Below, piece by piece: positions 6,648 to 9,897 of a stretch of 9,897 bases of DNA. Position numbers and translations under genes: made by a program. The notes beneath the pieces were generated by a model that was not told the origin of the DNA, did not search any database, and saw only the letters and a list, made by a program, of their open reading frames with translations. Position 1 is the first letter of the stretch, and every line of letters starts with the position of its first letter. Origin of the DNA: Candidatus Kapaibacterium sp. (GTDB lineage Bacteria; Bacteroidota; Ignavibacteria; Kapaibacteriales; UBA2268); assembly GCA_030835065.1 (NCBI GenBank), contig JAUQWR010000333.1:1-9897 (forward strand), given 5' to 3'.

Positions 6648-7793
6648 TTATGCTAATTTATTTTTAAATAATTCTGCCAAGTTAGTATTTTCCCATGGGA
6701 ATTCATTTCTGCCGAAGTGACCATAGGAAGCAGTTGGTCTATAAATTGGACGACGCAATTCGAATCTGTCGATAATGCCTTTAGGCGACAAATCTACGTT
6801 GTTTTTGATGAATTCAGCAATCACATGACCTGGAATTGAAGAAGTGCTATGAGTTTCAACAAAGATTGAAACAGGCTCAGCTATACCAATAGCGTAAGAC
6901 AATTGAATAGTACATTCGCGAGCGATACCAGCAGCAACAATATTTTTTGCTAAATGGCGAGCAGCATAAGCAGCAGATCTATCTACTTTTGTAGGATCTT
7001 TGCCCGAGAAAGCACCACCGCCATGAGGAGCGCGACCGCCATAAGTATCAACGATGATCTTGCGACCTGTAAGTCCAGTATCGCCATGAGGACCGCCAAT
7101 AACAAATTTACCGGTCGGATTGACATAAATTTTTGTGTTATTATCTATATATTCAGCAGGAATAACTCTAGGAATCAAATTTTCTTTGATATCGTTGAAA
7201 ATAGTTTTATTATCTGCATCTTCATCATGTTGGGTAGATACAACAATTGTATCAATTCTTTTTATTTCGTGATTATCTCCATATTCGATAGTAACCTGAG
7301 ATTTGGAGTCAGGTCGGAGATATTTCATAATTTTGCCTTCTTTGCGGATATCAGCAAGTTCTTTTACGAGCTTATGAGAATAAACCAAAGTAGCAGGCAT
7401 CAATTCAGGAGTTTCGCTGCAAGCATAACCGAACATCATACCTTGGTCACCGGCACCGCCCACATCAACACCCTGAGCAATATCAGGAGATTGGTGATTG
7501 ATAACGTTGATAACGGCACAAGAATCTGAATCGAAGCGATAGCCGGCGTGAGTATAACCGATATCTCTAATAACACCACGTACGATTTTTTGCAAATCTA
7601 CGTAAGTATTAGTTGTGATTTCACCACCGACGACAATCATACCAGTAGTAGCATAGCATTCGCAAGCAACTCTGCTATTGGCATCATCAGTAAGCATAGC
7701 ATCAAGCACTGCATCAGAAACTTGATCGCAAATTTTATCAGGATGTCCTTCGGAAACAGACTCCGAGGTGAACAAATAGGTTTTAGTATCCAT
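6648..7793 (-). CDS. metK: S-adenosylmethionine synthetase (methionine adenosyltransferase)
   Basis: This cytosolic enzyme makes S-adenosylmethionine from methionine and ATP, releasing phosphate and pyrophosphate. It is full length at 381 residues. The N-terminal [15 protein letters not shown] (13-27) contains the ATP/Mg-binding histidine and aspartate. Signature 1, GAGDQG, lies at 113-118 and is followed by [18 protein letters not shown] lies at 234-245. The glycine-rich signature [16 protein letters not shown] (258-273) supplies phosphate-binding lysines. The C-terminus has [15 protein letters not shown], as usual. The ATG at 7793 is preceded by a strong AGAGAGGG Shine-Dalgarno sequence (7797-7804). 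It is the middle gene of three on the minus strand, 31 nt after the sugar nucleotidyltransferase and 14 nt before ahcY, which handles the by-product of SAM use. The 31-nt gap leaves no room for a SAM riboswitch. No abnormal residues were noticed. Confidence 0.97.
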   Translation of the reverse strand: MDTKTYLFTSESVSEGHPDKICDQVSDAVLDAMLTDDANSRVACECYATTGMIVVGGEITTNTYVDLQKIVRGVIRDIGYTHAGYRFDSDSCAVINVINHQSPDIAQGVDVGGAGDQGMMFGYACSETPELMPATLVYSHKLVKELADIRKEGKIMKYLRPDSKSQVTIEYGDNHEIKRIDTIVVSTQHDEDADNKTIFNDIKENLIPRVIPAEYIDNNTKIYVNPTGKFVIGGPHGDTGLTGRKIIVDTYGGRAPHGGGAFSGKDPTKVDRSAAYAARHLAKNIVAAGIARECTIQLSYAIGIAEPVSIFVETHSTSSIPGHVIAEFIKNNVDLSPKGIIDRFELRRPIYRPTASYGHFGRNEFPWENTNLAELFKNKLA

Positions 7794-7824
7794 TTTCCCT
7801 CTCTTTATAATAAATTCTTATTTT

Positions 7825-8802
7825 CTATGAATGATCGATTGTACTGGAATTTCCAATATTAAGACGATGGAAATGTCCATTTAATTCAGCATTATTTCCT
7901 ACAATAGAATCAACTAACATTGATTTTGTAACTTTAGCACCATAGCTTATGATCGAGTCTTGGATAATACTATCAATGACTACTGCATCATCTGCAACAG
8001 AAGTATAAGGACCGATAACAGATCGTTCGATAATAGCTTTGTCCGAAACATAAGATGGCTGGATAATTACTGAGTCTTTAAATTTTCTTTCAGTTGGTTT
8101 TCTATCTAATAGAAATCTATTAGTCGATAATAATGTTTCAGGTTTTCCGCAATCATACCAACCTTCTACAGGGAAAGTATTAAATTTTTCGCCTTTGTCG
8201 ATCATTAATTGTAGGGCATCAGTCAATTGGTATTCGCCACGAGTGCGGATGTCATTATTTATAAGTGTTTCGAGCGATTCTTTGAGTAGTGCAGGATTTG
8301 AAATATAGTATAATCCTACCAAAGCTAAGTTAGAAACAGGAGTTTCAGGTTTTTCGATTAATTTTTGAATATAACCATCGGCACCATTCATAACCACACC
8401 AAATCTTCTTGGATCATCTACTTCTTTGACGCCAAGTGAACTAATTCCAGATTTGAATGCTAAAGATAAATCTACATCAAAAATTGTATCGCCAAGAATA
8501 ATCATTAGTGGAGATTCATCGAAAGTATCTTTGGCTGTCCAAATTGCATGTCCAAGCCCTAATAATTGCCCTTGCTCTACAAAAGTAACATCGAGCTTGT
8601 ATCTTTTACGTACAAATTCTTCAACTAATTCACCCATATAACCGGTGATAATTGTAGCTTTTTCAATGCCTTGCTGCTGTAAAGCATCAAGAATATGTGC
8701 CAAAATTGGTTTGCCTGCCACATTAAGTAATACTTTAGGCAGTGAATATGTATGTGGTCTTAATCTCGTACCTACACCGGCTACCGGTATTATTGCTCTC
8801 AT
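7825..8802 (-). CDS. NDP-sugar pyrophosphorylase (sugar-1-phosphate nucleotidyltransferase) with C-terminal left-handed beta-helix
   Basis: This enzyme joins a sugar 1-phosphate and an NTP to give an NDP-sugar and PPi, supplying glycan or envelope synthesis. Of 325 residues, the N-terminal Rossmann-like domain shows the nucleotide loop GVGTRLRPHTYSLPKVLL (9-26), the metal aspartate in LGDT (103-106), RFGVV (133-137), EKPETP (150-155), RGEYQLTDALQ (188-198) and WYDCGKPE (215-222). Residues about 241-305 have the hexapeptide-repeat look of a left-handed beta-helix (SVIIQPSYVSDKAIIERSVIGP, with further turns). The pattern fits the long glucose-1-phosphate thymidylyl/uridylyltransferase-like group; base and sugar specificity cannot be told. 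The ATG at 8802 is preferred over the in-frame ATG at 8832 because the family begins M-K/R-AIIPVAG. A -7-like box at 8846-8853 would also leave almost no leader for the earlier start. No clear Shine-Dalgarno sequence is seen. It heads the run that includes metK and ahcY. Confidence 0.88.
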   Translation of the reverse strand: MRAIIPVAGVGTRLRPHTYSLPKVLLNVAGKPILAHILDALQQQGIEKATIITGYMGELVEEFVRKRYKLDVTFVEQGQLLGLGHAIWTAKDTFDESPLMIILGDTIFDVDLSLAFKSGISSLGVKEVDDPRRFGVVMNGADGYIQKLIEKPETPVSNLALVGLYYISNPALLKESLETLINNDIRTRGEYQLTDALQLMIDKGEKFNTFPVEGWYDCGKPETLLSTNRFLLDRKPTERKFKDSVIIQPSYVSDKAIIERSVIGPYTSVADDAVVIDSIIQDSIISYGAKVTKSMLVDSIVGNNAELNGHFHRLNIGNSSTIDHS

Positions 8803-8845
8803 ATCAATTTTCTTAAATGATTGATAAATCATAATTAAATGACTA

Positions 8846-8853
8846 CAAATTTA
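8846..8853 (-). promoter_or_regulatory. Candidate -7 box (TAAATTTG on minus strand) for the nucleotidyltransferase-metK-ahcY run
   Basis: Read on the minus strand, TAAATTTG matches the Bacteroidota TAnnTTTG -7 element and lies 43 nt before the chosen ATG (8802). A long A tract (T-rich on +, about 8859-8873) lies just upstream and could act as an UP-like element. There is no clear TTTG at the -33 spacing. It is also part of an 8-bp inverted repeat (8843-8850 with 8882-8889). Confidence 0.4.
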
Positions 8854-8996
8854 ATCAATTTTTTTTTATTTTCCTTAATATATTTGTAGAAAACTGATAT
8901 AAATATGTACGAGTTTTGATGCTAATGTAAGTTCTTGATAAAAAATATTTTACTAATATGAGTTGTTTGTTTATTGGAGTAAGAATAAATAACAAA

Positions 8997-9013
8997 GGGG
9001 CTATCTCAAAAGT
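8997..9013 (+). mobile_element. Possible solitary insertion-sequence terminus (GGGGCTATCTCAAAAGT)
   Basis: GGGGCTATCTCAAAAGT closely resembles the GGGGCTGTCTCAAAA-type terminal inverted repeats that I recall from IS1182/IS5-like elements. No transposase remnant and no full partner repeat lie within the window. The only related strings are the arms of the hairpin 57 nt further on, each matching at 10 of 13 positions. It may be a decayed IS end or a chance match. Confidence 0.3.
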
Positions 9014-9069
9014 CGTATTGCGCAACTTTCTAAAAAATGGCTTTAATATATCTTCTATTCAGTTGTTCT

Positions 9070-9102
9070 CTTTAGAGACAGGCTTCAGACCTGTCTCTAA
9101 AG
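9070..9102. repeat. Perfect 13-bp inverted repeat (REP-like hairpin)
   Basis: CTTTAGAGACAGG (9070-9082) and CCTGTCTCTAAAG (9090-9102) are exact reverse complements with a seven-base loop, CTTCAGA. It lies 65 nt beyond the stop of the minus-strand T9SS gene. Neither strand has a clean T run directly after the stem, so it is not a textbook intrinsic terminator, although it could slow or protect the 3' end of that transcript. Its GC content stands out from the AT-rich surroundings. Its symmetry and intergenic setting resemble dispersed palindromic (REP-type) repeats. Confidence 0.7.
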
Positions 9103-9167
9103 TACATTCTATATTACATTTTTGTGGTTTGTTGCTTTTAGATAGAATTCTAATATATAAACGAAAT

Positions 9168-9897
9168 TTAGTATTTAATTATGTTTTTGTAAATAATTTT
9201 GCCGTTTATAGACTCTAGAACAAGAAAATACTGACCTGCAGACAAATAATTAGTATTGAATGAAAAAGTATCGGAATTTATTGATTTGTTAATAATTTCC
9301 TGTCCTAATTGATTGGTTAAAGTAATTTGTTTTATCACAAAATCTGAAGAAACATTCAAATACTCATTAAATGGATTTGGGGTTACTAATATTTGAGATT
9401 GATAATTTTCTAAAATATCTGCATTGAAATCAACAATTATTTCTTTATAGATGCGCTTTGTATCTTGATAATTGTTGTGTTTAGCAACAAAGATTACAAA
9501 GTAAGAGCCTTGTGCTGCCATATCTGGAACGTTTCGAATATAAGAAGAAATACCATCGGAATTTGTTAAAACCATATTTGTATCATTTTGGATTAAATCT
9601 TCGACTCTGATACTTGCATCTTTGATAGGATTGCCTTTTGCATCTTTCACTGTTAAAGTAAATCTATATTCAGCACTACGATTGATATGCTCGGGAGTGG
9701 TCATATTGATAGTCATAAACATATTTTCGCGAGTGTCATGCGATACTTTAACCGGGATACGAACAGTGTCTTGAATTGGGTAGTCGGATTTTGAGGCAAT
9801 AATTTTAAGATAATATACAGCACTCAAAGTATTTATAGGTACAGTGAGTTTATAAGATGCATATCCAGATGAGTCGATATCTATGCTTGTTTGAGAC
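9168..9897 (-). CDS. Type IX secretion system cargo protein, C-terminal part with Por sorting domain (N-terminus beyond window)
   Basis: The frame is open to the window end, giving about 242 visible residues. The TTG at 9827 is internal, because coding text of Ig-like character (SIDIDSSGYASYKLTVP) continues upstream of it. Counting from that TTG, about 40-133 looks like a bacterial Ig-like beta-sandwich (YRFTLTVKDAKGNPIKDASIRV, then LTNSDGISSYI). After a short linker, about 147-219 is a type A T9SS C-terminal sorting domain: VTPNPFNEYLNV, ITLTNQLGQEI, the LSAGQYFLVL strand and the terminal NGKIIYKNIIKY. Such domains direct export across the outer membrane by the Por machinery, after which they are normally removed. 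The protein is therefore expected to be secreted or cell-surface attached. Its catalytic or adhesive function lies in the unseen N-terminal part. Transcription runs toward the hairpin at 9070-9102. Confidence 0.88.
   Translation of the reverse strand, partial: SQTSIDIDSSGYASYKLTVPINTLSAVYYLKIIASKSDYPIQDTVRIPVKVSHDTRENMFMTINMTTPEHINRSAEYRFTLTVKDAKGNPIKDASIRVEDLIQNDTNMVLTNSDGISSYIRNVPDMAAQGSYFVIFVAKHNNYQDTKRIYKEIIVDFNADILENYQSQILVTPNPFNEYLNVSSDFVIKQITLTNQLGQEIINKSINSDTFSFNTNYLSAGQYFLVLESINGKIIYKNIIKY

Larger units (their letters stand above)
8833..9167. other. Non-coding stretch between the T9SS cargo gene and the nucleotidyltransferase run
   Basis: I see no credible gene in these 335 bases. 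They hold, from left to right, the candidate minus-strand promoter, an inverted repeat CTACAAAT/ATTTGTAG (8843-8850 and 8882-8889), a possible insertion-sequence end near 8997-9013, and a perfect hairpin at 9070-9102. The remainder is AT-rich and unstructured to my eye. An open frame on the + strand at 8958-9218 runs through the hairpin and into the end of the T9SS gene. It lacks family resemblance and is not taken as a gene. Confidence 0.7.

Noticed and set aside
7794..7824. SAM riboswitch in front of metK
   Set aside because: Only 31 nt separate metK from the upstream gene, too short for any SAM riboswitch class I know, and no such fold is evident.
5407..7862. Several long + strand open frames opposite ahcY and metK
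   Set aside because: They are antisense shadows of highly conserved genes, lack any family resemblance and contain serine/isoleucine-rich text typical of reverse reading.
8803..8832. Upstream ATG start for the sugar nucleotidyltransferase
   Set aside because: Family members begin at M-K/R-AIIPVAG, matching the ATG at 8802. The ten extra residues are not family-like and would leave almost no leader after the candidate promoter.
8958..9218. Small + strand gene of 86 codons
   Set aside because: It runs through the perfect hairpin, overlaps the end of the T9SS gene, has no Shine-Dalgarno sequence and reads as an irregular hydrophobic string with no recognisable family.

Overview
The window looks like an AT-rich chromosomal segment from a member of the Bacteroidota/FCB group. 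The main evidence is a type IX secretion (Por) C-terminal sorting domain on the partial gene at the right end. TAnnTTTG-type -7 boxes upstream of two transcription units give weaker support. Several genes nevertheless have recognisable Shine-Dalgarno sequences (AAAGG, AAGGA, AGAGGG), which is less typical of classical Bacteroidetes. A deep-branching lineage such as Ignavibacteria/Kapabacteria would fit, but this is inference. No RNA gene, CRISPR array or intact mobile element was seen.

Layout. The left edge (1-796, +) carries the C-terminal three quarters of the translation-associated ATPase YchF, followed by a rho-independent terminator. Next comes a tight four-gene run on the + strand (1029-5254). 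It encodes a flippase-like/LPG-synthase-type membrane protein, an exported protein with an N-terminal beta-sandwich and a degenerate OmpA-like C-terminus, an asparagine-synthetase-like protein without the glutaminase cysteine, and a family I inorganic pyrophosphatase. The gaps are 20, 3 and 15 nt. The run ends at a strong bidirectional terminator (5271-5301), where it converges on a minus-strand run.

The minus-strand run is transcribed from about 8840 down to 5320. It encodes an NDP-sugar pyrophosphorylase, S-adenosylmethionine synthetase (metK) and adenosylhomocysteinase (ahcY), with gaps of 31 and 14 nt. MetK and AhcY make SAM and remove its by-product SAH. The sugar nucleotidyltransferase feeds envelope or glycan synthesis. 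A 335-nt non-coding stretch (8833-9167) upstream of this run holds a candidate promoter, an 8-bp inverted repeat, a possible insertion-sequence end and a perfect 13-bp hairpin. The right edge (9168-9897, -) is the C-terminus of a secreted T9SS cargo protein.

Most of the window is conserved housekeeping metabolism. The least ordinary elements are the asparagine-synthetase-like protein, whose two catalytic signatures are altered, its placement between an envelope protein and a pyrophosphatase, and the repeat-like DNA at 8997-9102. I found no convincing evidence of an entirely new multi-gene system.
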